From assembly GCA_021776885.1 (NCBI GenBank), contig JAJFFA010000639.1:1-7363 (forward strand): a DNA stretch of 7,363 nt, in the 5' to 3' direction. Positions 1 to 5,221 of the stretch are shown here, one piece after another (positions within the stretch are counted from its first letter, which is position 1; each line of letters starts with the position of its first letter). The notes beneath the pieces are model-generated. The model did no database searches. It was not told where the DNA came from and saw only the letters and a program-made list of their open reading frames with translations. A program made the position numbers and the translations under genes. Origin of the DNA: Planctomycetota bacterium. GTDB taxonomy: Bacteria; Planctomycetota; UBA1135; GCA-002686595.

Positions 1-114
1 GCGCACGATGTCGGCCAGGTCGGGAAGGGTCGTCACGACCCTCAGGGCGTCCGCGGCCCACGCCGGAGCGCAGAGCGTGCAGACGACGAACAGCAGGTAG
101 GAGAGGCTCTTCAT
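1..114 (-). CDS. ZnuA/TroA-like metal ABC transporter substrate-binding protein (N-terminal part only)
   Basis: The first 38 codons of a gene that runs off the left edge. It starts with ATG at 114-112, overlapping the TGA of the upstream barrel gene (ATGA), which suggests translational coupling. Residues 1-21 form a clear signal peptide: MKSL, a hydrophobic core, then Ala-Trp-Ala before the likely cleavage site. The mature protein begins ADALRVVTTLPDLADIVR. A Val-Val-Thr-Thr-x-Pro-x-Leu-Ala-Asp-Ile opening is the hallmark first beta strand and helix of cluster A-I periplasmic binding proteins (ZnuA, TroA, PsaA), which deliver Zn2+ or Mn2+ to an ABC importer. The metal-binding histidines would lie outside the window, so the metal cannot be read here. 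Zinc is favoured only because of the neighbouring His-rich and porin-like genes. No cysteine sits at the cleavage site, so it looks like a soluble periplasmic protein rather than a lipoprotein. Confidence 0.8.
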   Translation of the reverse strand, partial: MKSLSYLLFVVCTLCAPAWAADALRVVTTLPDLADIVR

Positions 115-1355
115 CACCAGTTCAGGCCGTGGGCGTGGGGACCGAGGACGTTGGTGAACTGCACCACCAGGGCCAGCTCGTCGACGCCGGCCCCCGCTCC
201 GGCGTCGGTGTAGCGCAGGGCCAGGCGCAGCCACGAGAACTCGGAGAAGGCGTGGGTGAAGAAGAGGTCGTACTCCGCCAGCTGTGGCAGGCCGGCCTGG
301 GGCAGCTCGACCTGGCTGACCAGCAGCCCCGCGCGGTTCGTCGGGTTCCAGCCGTACTGGGTCCAAAGGTAGTGGCCCAGGGCCGCGTCGTCGAAGAGGG
401 CGATGGTGTCGTCGCTCGTGTCCGCTGGCGTGCCCGCGTCGAGTACGGCACCGCCCAGGTCTCCGTCGAAGAGCAGCAGCTCGCCCCCGATATCCCAGGT
501 GCGCGTGGCCCTGTCGTTGGACCAGCCGTAGGTCGCGTCGAGACCGACGACCAGGTTGGAGAGGTCATCGAGCTGCGCCCCCGGGTTGCCGTCGAGGGCC
601 AGGGAGTACTCGGGCAGCCAGCGCGCCGACGAGCCGAGCTGCAGGACTCCGGACTCGCCGACGTCGCGGAAGCCGGTGATGCGCCCGGTGACGGAGAGCT
701 CGTCCAGCCCCGGCCGCTCCGCGGCCAGGGGTTCGGCCTCGCTGGGCAGCTCGGCCCCGCCCAGCTCGGGGAAGTCGTGCCCGGCGACCAGGGACTCGAA
801 GACCCCGAAGGAGTAGCGCACCGCCGTCTCGTCCCCCAGGGCGAACCAGTTGTCGAACTGCACGCCGGTCCCGGCCAGCTCGCTGCCGAGGTAGGTGCGC
901 AGGGCCAGGGGGCGCTCGACGAACTGCGTGTCGTGCACGTGGGCCTGCATCTGTTTGCCGAAGTCGACGAAGAAGCGGCCCGCGCGCAGAGTGGCGTTGC
1001 TGTCCCAGCCGATCCACTGCATCGCGGCCTCCTCGAGCTCGAACTCCTCCTCGCCCTCGACCACCACGACGGCGTAGGCCCACAGGCGCGGATCGACGTA
1101 GGCGTTGACCGTGCCCTCGAGGGTGCGCAGGGTCAGGTCGATACCGTCCGCGCCGGAGCCCTCGACCTCGGTGTAGCTACCCACCAGGTCGGCGACCAGG
1201 CCGAAGGCGGGGTTGAACTCGCTGGAGAAGCGGTCCGTCTGCCCGGTGTTGACGCGGGGCATGCCGGGGGTCGTGAACGCGGGCGTCTGGGCCGCGCTCA
1301 CGCCGGTCAGGGCCAGCAGGGTGAAGAGAAGGGGGGGGAGCTGTGTCGCGCGCAT
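114..1355 (-). CDS. Outer-membrane beta-barrel (porin-like) protein, probably metal uptake
   Basis: A complete 413-residue protein. Residues 1-22 are a signal peptide (Leu-rich core, Val-Ser-Ala-Ala before Gln23). The rest is made of short alternating hydrophobic/polar segments with many aromatic residues and acidic turns, typical of a barrel, and ends in Trp413. It resembles the porin-like proteins often annotated as zinc-regulated outer-membrane receptors: Asn-Pro-Ala-Phe at 48-51, a vDpR segment at 87-90, an acidic GEEEFELEEA stretch at 101-110, then AGRFFVDFGKQMQAHVHD at 125-142 followed by FVERPL. HxH motifs at His139/His141 and His407/His409 are candidate metal contacts. No TonB box or plug domain is evident, so the TonB-dependent label sometimes used for this family is not supported here. 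It starts with ATG after a weak AGGA (1366-1369, 10 bases away) and overlaps the ZnuA-like gene by ATGA. Codons 6-9 contain a run of eight C. Assignment as an outer-membrane barrel is strong; the metal substrate is inferred from context. Confidence 0.75.
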   Translation of the reverse strand: MRATQLPPLLFTLLALTGVSAAQTPAFTTPGMPRVNTGQTDRFSSEFNPAFGLVADLVGSYTEVEGSGADGIDLTLRTLEGTVNAYVDPRLWAYAVVVVEGEEEFELEEAAMQWIGWDSNATLRAGRFFVDFGKQMQAHVHDTQFVERPLALRTYLGSELAGTGVQFDNWFALGDETAVRYSFGVFESLVAGHDFPELGGAELPSEAEPLAAERPGLDELSVTGRITGFRDVGESGVLQLGSSARWLPEYSLALDGNPGAQLDDLSNLVVGLDATYGWSNDRATRTWDIGGELLLFDGDLGGAVLDAGTPADTSDDTIALFDDAALGHYLWTQYGWNPTNRAGLLVSQVELPQAGLPQLAEYDLFFTHAFSEFSWLRLALRYTDAGAGAGVDELALVVQFTNVLGPHAHGLNW

Positions 1356-1393
1356 GCTGCAGTCGTCCTACGCCGGGGTCGGGGGGGGGCGCA

Positions 1394-1426
1394 GCCCGCG
1401 CATCCGTACGCGGGCCCGCGCGGGCC
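1394..1426. repeat. Nested GC inverted repeats in the leader of the barrel gene
   Basis: Three overlapping inverted repeats lie in the 167-base gap between the His-rich gene and the barrel gene. A 7-bp stem GCCCGCG (1394-1400) pairs with CGCGGGC (1409-1415) across an 8-base loop. A perfect 12-bp palindrome occupies 1409-1420 and a perfect 14-bp palindrome occupies 1413-1426. The arms compete with each other, so the RNA could adopt alternative hairpins. On the transcribed strand the structure is followed by a C-rich stretch, not a U-tract, so it is not a standard intrinsic terminator. It may be an mRNA processing or stabilising structure, an operator, or simply chance in GC-rich DNA. Confidence 0.5.
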
Positions 1427-1522
1427 GGAGCGACGCGGAGGCCGCCCGAAGGCGCGCACCGGTCGCAGGAGACCTCTCGATCCGAAGGGAGAGAGCGCCG
1501 GCCGCTGGTCGGGCCGCCGGGC

Positions 1523-1954
1523 TCAGGCCCGGGGCGGAGACTGCTTGGGCGCCTGGAGCAGGATCGGGACGGCGACGTGACGCTCGTCGCCAGGGTTGCA
1601 GGACTGGAGCTGCGAGCCCGCGGGGACGACCACCCCGTTCGACGCCACCTGGCGCTTGCCCACACGCTCGGGGGAGCACAGGTCGAAGGCGCAATGCTCG
1701 GCGTGCGCCCCGTCTCCTGCGGAGATCTTGCGCAGCTGCTCCCCCGCCGGGGCCTCGGACCCTGGCGCGTGCTCGCCCCCGACGCCGACCTGAAGGCCGT
1801 GCTCGACGTGGACCAGCTCACCGTGCTCAGGACAAACCGCGTGGGTCTCCAGCGACCGGTGGGCGACGCTCAGCAGCTGCGCGACGAAGAACAGGGCCAG
1901 GAGCACCTGTCCCAGGCCGCGTTCGGCCCGCGCGCGTCCCATCCGAGTGTCCAT
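1523..1954 (-). CDS. Small His/Cys-rich exported or membrane-anchored protein, putative metal handling
   Basis: A 143-residue protein that I cannot assign to a named family. A short basic N-terminus is followed by one hydrophobic segment (about residues 14-31), which could be an uncleaved anchor or a signal peptide. The outward part carries nine histidines (32, 38, 44, 49, 52, 62, 84, 87, 126) and four cysteines (41, 88, 93, 119), clustered in THAVCPEHGELVHVEHG (37-53) and HAEHCAFDLC (84-93). A Cys-Pro-Glu-His-Gly-Glu-Leu-Val-His block followed by a distal His-x-x-His-Cys looks like a conserved metal-binding pattern; I recall similar short proteins next to metal-uptake genes in other Gram-negative bacteria, but that is memory, not a search. 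It lies 167 bases upstream of the barrel gene and two genes upstream of a ZnuA-like gene, so metal buffering or delivery is the best inference. The start is uncertain: ATG at 1954 or a second ATG at 1942, neither with a good ribosome binding site. Confidence 0.7.
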   Translation of the reverse strand: MDTRMGRARAERGLGQVLLALFFVAQLLSVAHRSLETHAVCPEHGELVHVEHGLQVGVGGEHAPGSEAPAGEQLRKISAGDGAHAEHCAFDLCSPERVGKRQVASNGVVVPAGSQLQSCNPGDERHVAVPILLQAPKQSPPRA

Positions 1955-1963
1955 CGCAGGGCG

Positions 1964-1993
1964 ACGCTAGCCGCCCGTCCCCCGAACGGTCAA
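1964..1993 (-). promoter_or_regulatory. Possible sigma70-type promoter for the His-rich/barrel/ZnuA block
   Basis: On the minus strand TTGACC (forward 1988-1993) matches the -35 consensus in five of six bases. After 18 bases it is followed by TAGCGT (forward 1964-1969), which keeps the key T, A and final T of the -10 element. It lies in the 110-base gap after the acylphosphatase gene, where a new transcription unit would be expected. Transcription would start near 1957, making the ATG at 1954 nearly leaderless, which fits the lack of a ribosome binding site there. The -10 match is weak, so this is only a candidate. Confidence 0.3.
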
Positions 1994-2030
1994 CCTCCGG
2001 AGCAGAATCGGACCTCTCCCTTACGCGCTC

Positions 2031-2050
2031 GCGGACGACCGAAGTCCCCC
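2031..2050 (-). terminator. Weak terminator-like hairpin after the acylphosphatase gene
   Basis: Fifteen bases past the stop codon the transcript reads GGGGGACTTCGGTCGTCCGC. It can fold into a stem closed by a C(UUCG)G tetraloop, with one bulged G. No U-tract follows, so it is not a canonical intrinsic terminator, but the stable tetraloop and its position at the end of a tight gene cluster suggest a 3'-end structure. Confidence 0.25.
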
Positions 2051-2064
2051 ACGCGCACCCCGCT

Positions 2065-2379
2065 TCACGCCAGGGGCGCCCGGGGCTCCGTGTGCACGAT
2101 CTCGAAGCTGGCCCAGCCCACGGGCTCCGTCGTCCACAGGTCCAGCCCGCGCACCTGGGCCGCGCGCGGCCCGCGGGAGAGCCAGTCGCGGAAGGCGCGG
2201 GTGGCGGCGGCCGTGCCCTCGAAGCAGGTCTCGACGCGCCCATCCGGCAGGTTCCGGATCCAGCCGCAGAGCCCCAGCTCGTCAGCCTTCTGCTTGGCAT
2301 GCCAGCGGAACGCGACTCCCTGGACCAGCCCGCGCACGTGAGCGCGCCGAGCGCACAGCTCGCGCTGCGCCTCGCTCAA
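2065..2379 (-). CDS. acyP: Acylphosphatase
   Basis: A 104-residue protein, close to the usual 90-100 residues, which hydrolyses carboxyl-phosphate bonds of acyl phosphates (EC 3.6.1.7) in the cytoplasm. The family signature is intact: VRGLVQGVAFRW at 15-26 with the phosphate-binding loop and catalytic Arg25, then GWIRNLPDGRVE at 39-50 with catalytic Asn43, then GP at 70-71 and the closing strand ending SFEIVHT (91-97). Arg25 and Asn43 correspond to Arg23 and Asn41 of the animal enzymes. I chose TTG at 2379-2377 as start because it precedes the domain by a normal lead of about 12 residues, overlaps the MiaE stop as TTGA, and has GGGAG (forward 2389-2393) nine bases upstream. No ATG is available nearby in frame. 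It is the last gene of the PduO/MiaE cluster. Confidence 0.93.
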   Translation of the reverse strand: MSEAQRELCARRAHVRGLVQGVAFRWHAKQKADELGLCGWIRNLPDGRVETCFEGTAAATRAFRDWLSRGPRAAQVRGLDLWTTEPVGWASFEIVHTEPRAPLA

Positions 2380-2972
2380 TGCGGCGTGCTCCCGATCCCC
2401 GAGTGCACCCGCGCTGAGAAAGGCAGGCCGCGAACGAGCTCAGCCTCGAGCTCCAGCAGCTCGGTCAGGCGCTCCTCGACCAGGTCAGCGGGGAATATGT
2501 CCCGGGCGAAGCGCACGAACAGGGTGCGGTGGCGCGCCTCGGACTTGAGCAGCTCCGCGTAGAGCCGGGCCAGCTCGGCGTCCTCGAGGCCGGTCGCGAG
2601 CAGGTGGAAGCGCTCGAGGCTGCGCGCCTCGATCAGGGCGGCGACGAGCAGCCGGTCGAGCAGCGCGTCGCGGCGCGTCGCATTGGCACGCGCGATCAGC
2701 CCCTCGGCGTAGGGGCTGCGGATGGCGGGGCCGAGCTCGCCACCACGCTCGCGTAGCGTGGTGTGGACCCGCTCGAAGTGCTCGAGCTCCTCCCGCGCCA
2801 GCGCCGAGAGGGGCGCCACGAGCCGCGGCCGCCCCGCGTTCTTGACGATCAACGCCTGGGCCGAAGCGGCGGCCTTGAGCTCGCAGTGGGCATGGTCGGC
2901 GAGCAGGGCCAGGGGATCCTCTCCGATCCGGCCGACCCACTCGGGCGGCGTGCGGTAGGTGAGCTGCAGCAC
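2376..2972 (-). CDS. miaE: tRNA-(ms2io6A)-hydroxylase, MiaE family
   Basis: A 198-residue ferritin-like di-iron monooxygenase that hydroxylates the isopentenyl group of 2-methylthio-N6-isopentenyladenosine at tRNA position 37, using O2. The four-helix metal site is complete: Glu31 in DHAHCELKAA (26-35), Glu62 and His65 in EELEHF (61-66), Glu115 in IEARSLERF (114-122), and Glu145 and His148 in SEARH (144-148). The length matches the shorter MiaE forms found outside the enterics. The start is GTG at 2972-2970. It is the first possible start, because the two codons before it are GTA and the TAG stop of the PduO gene, which is in the same frame. The ribosome binding site is weak (TAGG, too close), so translation may depend on coupling to the upstream gene. 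The substrate would require MiaA and MiaB, which are not in this window. Confidence 0.93.
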   Translation of the reverse strand: MLQLTYRTPPEWVGRIGEDPLALLADHAHCELKAAASAQALIVKNAGRPRLVAPLSALAREELEHFERVHTTLRERGGELGPAIRSPYAEGLIARANATRRDALLDRLLVAALIEARSLERFHLLATGLEDAELARLYAELLKSEARHRTLFVRFARDIFPADLVEERLTELLELEAELVRGLPFSARVHSGIGSTPH

Positions 2973-2975
2973 TAC

Positions 2976-3557
2976 CTATGAGCCGGCGCCGCCCCCCGCG
3001 CCGGGCTCCCAGAGTTCGTCGGCGCGGCCCCCGTCGTTCGCGTCACGGGCCAGCACGAAGAACAGGTCCGACAACCGGTTGAGGTAGCGCACCACCTCGG
3101 GATTGGTGTCGTCGTGCGGGCTGCCAGCGAGTTCGGTGGTCAAGCGCTCCGCGCGGCGGCAGACGGTGCGCGCCAGGTGCAGCCAGGCCGCCACGGGTGC
3201 GCCGCCGGGCAGGATGAAGGACTTCAGGGGCTCGAGGTCGCGGTTGACCTGATCGATCCAGCCCTCGAGGCGCTCGACGTAGGCCTTGGTGATGCGCAAC
3301 CGTGCGCCGGCTTCCCCGGGCACGCACAGGTCGGAGCCGACGTCGAACAGGTCGTTCTGGATCTGGCGCAGCCAGGGTCCCCAGGGCTCGATGGCGTCGC
3401 CGCCATGGGCCCGGGCCAGCCCGACCGCCGCCGACGTCTCGTCGACCGTGCCGTAGGCGGCGATGCGCAGGTGGTGCTTGGGCAGCCGCGAACCATCGCC
3501 GAGGGCCGTGGTCCCGTCGTCGCCGGTGCGGGTGTAGATCTTGGTCAGTCGAACCAT
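2976..3557 (-). CDS. PduO-type cob(I)alamin adenosyltransferase
   Basis: A 193-residue cytoplasmic enzyme that transfers the adenosyl group of ATP to cob(I)alamin, giving coenzyme B12 (EC 2.5.1.17). The ATP-binding N-terminus KIYTRTGDDGTTALGDG lies at 6-22, AYGTVDE at 34-40 with Asp39, LFDVGSDLCVP at 70-80, FILPGG at 114-119, RTVCRRAER at 130-138 and YLNRLSD at 158-164. Phe114, Arg130, Arg134 and Asn160 fall where the studied PduO enzymes have their cobalamin-shielding Phe and ATP/salt-bridge residues, so it should be active. I chose ATG at 3557 rather than a start 22 codons upstream because the family begins directly with the KIYTRTGD strand. GGAGGG (forward 3570-3575) lies 12 bases upstream. 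The C-terminus ends in a Gly-rich tail (186-193). It is followed by MiaE after only three bases. No B12-dependent enzyme is visible nearby. Confidence 0.95.
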   Translation of the reverse strand: MVRLTKIYTRTGDDGTTALGDGSRLPKHHLRIAAYGTVDETSAAVGLARAHGGDAIEPWGPWLRQIQNDLFDVGSDLCVPGEAGARLRITKAYVERLEGWIDQVNRDLEPLKSFILPGGAPVAAWLHLARTVCRRAERLTTELAGSPHDDTNPEVVRYLNRLSDLFFVLARDANDGGRADELWEPGAGGGAGS

Positions 3558-3567
3558 GGCCGGGGGG

Positions 3568-3581
3568 GTCCCTCCAGGGAC
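3568..3581 (-). promoter_or_regulatory. Inverted repeat overlapping the PduO ribosome binding site
   Basis: The 14-base element GTCCCTGGAGGGAC has two 6-base complementary arms around a GG centre, and the GGAGGG ribosome binding site (forward 3570-3575) sits within it. In RNA the GGG would pair with the CCC arm, so the structure could hide the binding site and lower or gate translation of the adenosyltransferase. Runs of G and C on either side (3562-3568, 3588-3593, 3603-3610) allow further pairing. The 69-base leader is too short for a cobalamin riboswitch. Confidence 0.4.
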
Positions 3582-3626
3582 TCGAGGCCCCCCAAGGATG
3601 GGCCCCCCCCGCCGGCGCCGCAAGCG

Positions 3627-5147
3627 TCAGACTGCGGCCAAGGCCGAGCTGTCCTTCGGCCAGCTGAAGAAGAAGCACGCGCCTGCGCCCTCCTCGGACT
3701 CGATCCGCACCTTGCCGCCAAAGCTCTCCACGGTCTTCTTGACGACGGCCAGACCCATGCCCGTGCCCTCGACCTTGTCCCGTGGCCTGAGCGTCTTGAA
3801 CATCTCGAAGATCAGACCCTGGTACTTCTCGGGAACCCCCGGTCCGTTGTCGCGCACGCTGAACTCGACTTCGTCACCCAGGTCCTCGACCGCGATCTCG
3901 AGCCGGTTGCCGACCCCGTCGCTGTGCTTGATCCCGTTGCTGATCAGGTTCCGCAGGACCTGAGCCAGGGGCGCACGGGCCGAACGCAGGCGCGGGAACT
4001 CTCCCAGCAGCTCGATATCGAAGCCCTCGGGGGGCTCGACCAGGGCGGCGACCTCCTCGAGCAGGCTGTGGGTGTCCACATCCTCGACCTCGTGCTCGAC
4101 ACGACCCGCGCGCGAGTACTCGAGCATCTCATCGAGCAGCGCCTCCATGCGCGTCACGCGCTGCCGCATCTTGTCGAGGTGTTCGCGGGACTCCGGGGGC
4201 AGAGCCTCGGCAGCGTCCTCCACGATCCAGCTCGCGAGGCTATCGATCGCGCGCAGCGGCGCCTTCAGGTCGTGGGAAGCGACGTACGCGAAGCGATCGA
4301 GCTCGTCATTGGAACGCTCGAGGGCGCGGGTGCGTTGCTCGAGTGCGGTCTCGGCCTTGTGCTGCTCGGTCACGTCGCGCGTGACGTGGACGTAGCCCAT
4401 GAGGCCACCGTCGTCGTCGATCATCGGCGTGACGACGACGTTCGCGAAGAAGCGCCTGCCGTCCCTGCGCACCTGCCACGTGCTGCGCTCGTGCCGTCCC
4501 TCGGCCTGGGCCAGCTCGAGGCTGGCCTCGGCCTCGCCCTGCTCGGCGTAGCTGGGCAGGAAGATCGAGAGGTGCTGCCCGAGGACATCCTGCTCGGCGA
4601 AGCCAGTCATCTCGTGCGCCGACTCCGACCAGCTCGAGATCAGGCCCTGCGGATCGAGCCTGATGATGGCGAAGTCGCGCGCGTTCTCGACCATCATCTT
4701 GAGCTGCAGCTCGCGCTCGCGCAGGACCGCCTCGACCTGGCGGCGGTCGCTGATCTCACGCTCTAGTTCGACCGGACTACGCAAGGCGAAGACCTTGGGC
4801 AGGATCGGGACCAGGGCGATGACCGTGCCCACCGAGGCGATCGCCGTGACCAGCTTCAGCAGGCCGGCGAAGCGGTAGACCGGTTGCCAGTAGAGGATCG
4901 CTTCGACCAGGTGGCCCGTACCGCAGGCCAGGATGAACACGGCGAAGAGCAAGAAGACGGACTGGAAGGGCAGGTCCCTGCGCTTGCGGATGGTGATCAG
5001 CAGCAAGACCGGGATCGCCAGGTAGGCCCCGAAGATGACCAGGTCCGAGACGATGTGCAGCCAGCCGTGCCCCGCGGACCAGCGTCCGCAGTTCCAGCGC
5101 GCCGGGAAGTCCGACGTGTCGAACAGACGCGAGAAGAAGTCGCTCAT
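3627..5147 (-). CDS. Ethylene-receptor-like hybrid-membrane histidine kinase (ethylene-binding domain, PAS, HisKA, HATPase)
   Basis: A 506-residue sensor kinase. Three membrane helices (about 30-53, 62-83, 92-118) form an ethylene-binding-type domain like plant ETR1 and cyanobacterial SynEtr1. Asp35, Tyr42, Ile45, Pro46, Ile72, Cys75 and His79 match ETR1 Asp25, Tyr32, Ile35, Pro36, Ile62, Cys65 and His69 at a constant offset of ten, including the Cys/His pair that binds Cu(I). A short helix leads to a PAS domain (about 148-262), a coiled linker (262-283), HisKA with phospho-acceptor His292 in ASHDLKAPLR (290-299), and an ATPase domain with N-box Asn400/Asn404, G1 DNGPGVP (433-439), F-box IFEMF (446-450) and G2 GTGMGLAV (461-468). 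All catalytic boxes are intact. There is no receiver domain and no response regulator in the window, so it is an orphan kinase here. ATG at 5147 has only a weak AAGG upstream. Ligand specificity (ethylene, another small gas, or copper) is inference; the fold assignment is firm. Confidence 0.93.
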   Translation of the reverse strand: MSDFFSRLFDTSDFPARWNCGRWSAGHGWLHIVSDLVIFGAYLAIPVLLLITIRKRRDLPFQSVFLLFAVFILACGTGHLVEAILYWQPVYRFAGLLKLVTAIASVGTVIALVPILPKVFALRSPVELEREISDRRQVEAVLRERELQLKMMVENARDFAIIRLDPQGLISSWSESAHEMTGFAEQDVLGQHLSIFLPSYAEQGEAEASLELAQAEGRHERSTWQVRRDGRRFFANVVVTPMIDDDGGLMGYVHVTRDVTEQHKAETALEQRTRALERSNDELDRFAYVASHDLKAPLRAIDSLASWIVEDAAEALPPESREHLDKMRQRVTRMEALLDEMLEYSRAGRVEHEVEDVDTHSLLEEVAALVEPPEGFDIELLGEFPRLRSARAPLAQVLRNLISNGIKHSDGVGNRLEIAVEDLGDEVEFSVRDNGPGVPEKYQGLIFEMFKTLRPRDKVEGTGMGLAVVKKTVESFGGKVRIESEEGAGACFFFSWPKDSSALAAV

Positions 5148-5152
5148 GGGTG

Positions 5153-5162
5153 GAAGGCCTTC
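5153..5162. repeat. Perfect 10-bp palindrome just upstream of the kinase start
   Basis: GAAGGCCTTC is a perfect palindrome ending five bases before the ATG of the kinase gene, and it contains the only purine-rich AAGG that could serve as its ribosome binding site. It may be a small operator or a chance palindrome. Confidence 0.3.
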
Positions 5163-5185
5163 GCCCCCGTGTCCCTTCGAGACTC

Positions 5186-5211
5186 CGGCGCGCGCACGTG
5201 AGCCCGCGCCG
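5186..5211. other. GC hairpin between the trmJ and kinase genes
   Basis: CGGCGCG (5186-5192) and CGCGCCG (5205-5211) form a perfect 7-bp stem with a 12-base loop, 10 bases past the TrmJ stop. No U-tract follows on the minus-strand transcript. It may protect or end the upstream message. The remaining bases of this 74-base gap show no recognisable promoter. Confidence 0.3.
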
Positions 5212-5221
5212 TCCAGCAGAC

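Noticed and set aside
114..1355. TonB-dependent receptor identity for the barrel protein
   Set aside because: At 413 residues it lacks room for a plug plus a 22-strand barrel, and no TonB box or plug motif is visible.
129..1580. Plus-strand open frame of 483 codons antisense to the barrel gene
   Set aside because: Its product is low-complexity with no recognisable motif. It mirrors the minus-strand gene, whose signal peptide, barrel pattern and ATGA coupling are convincing. Long antisense frames are common in GC-rich DNA.
1955..2064. Zur or Fur operator upstream of the metal block
   Set aside because: I found no AT-rich inverted repeat of the Zur or Fur type in this gap, though a divergent operator cannot be excluded by eye.
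1213..2562. Plus-strand open frame of 449 codons across several gene boundaries
   Set aside because: Arg/Pro/Ala-rich composition typical of a shadow frame, crossing three real genes and two gaps.
3558..3623. Upstream 22-codon extension of the PduO gene
   Set aside because: It would encode a Gly/Pro/Arg-rich tail unlike the family and would bypass the ribosome binding site before ATG 3557.
3558..3626. Cobalamin riboswitch upstream of the adenosyltransferase
   Set aside because: Only 69 bases are available and no B12-box-like sequence is seen.
3114..4766. Plus-strand open frame of 550 codons opposite the PduO and kinase genes
   Set aside because: It spans two well-supported opposite-strand genes and their gap, and shows no domain of its own.
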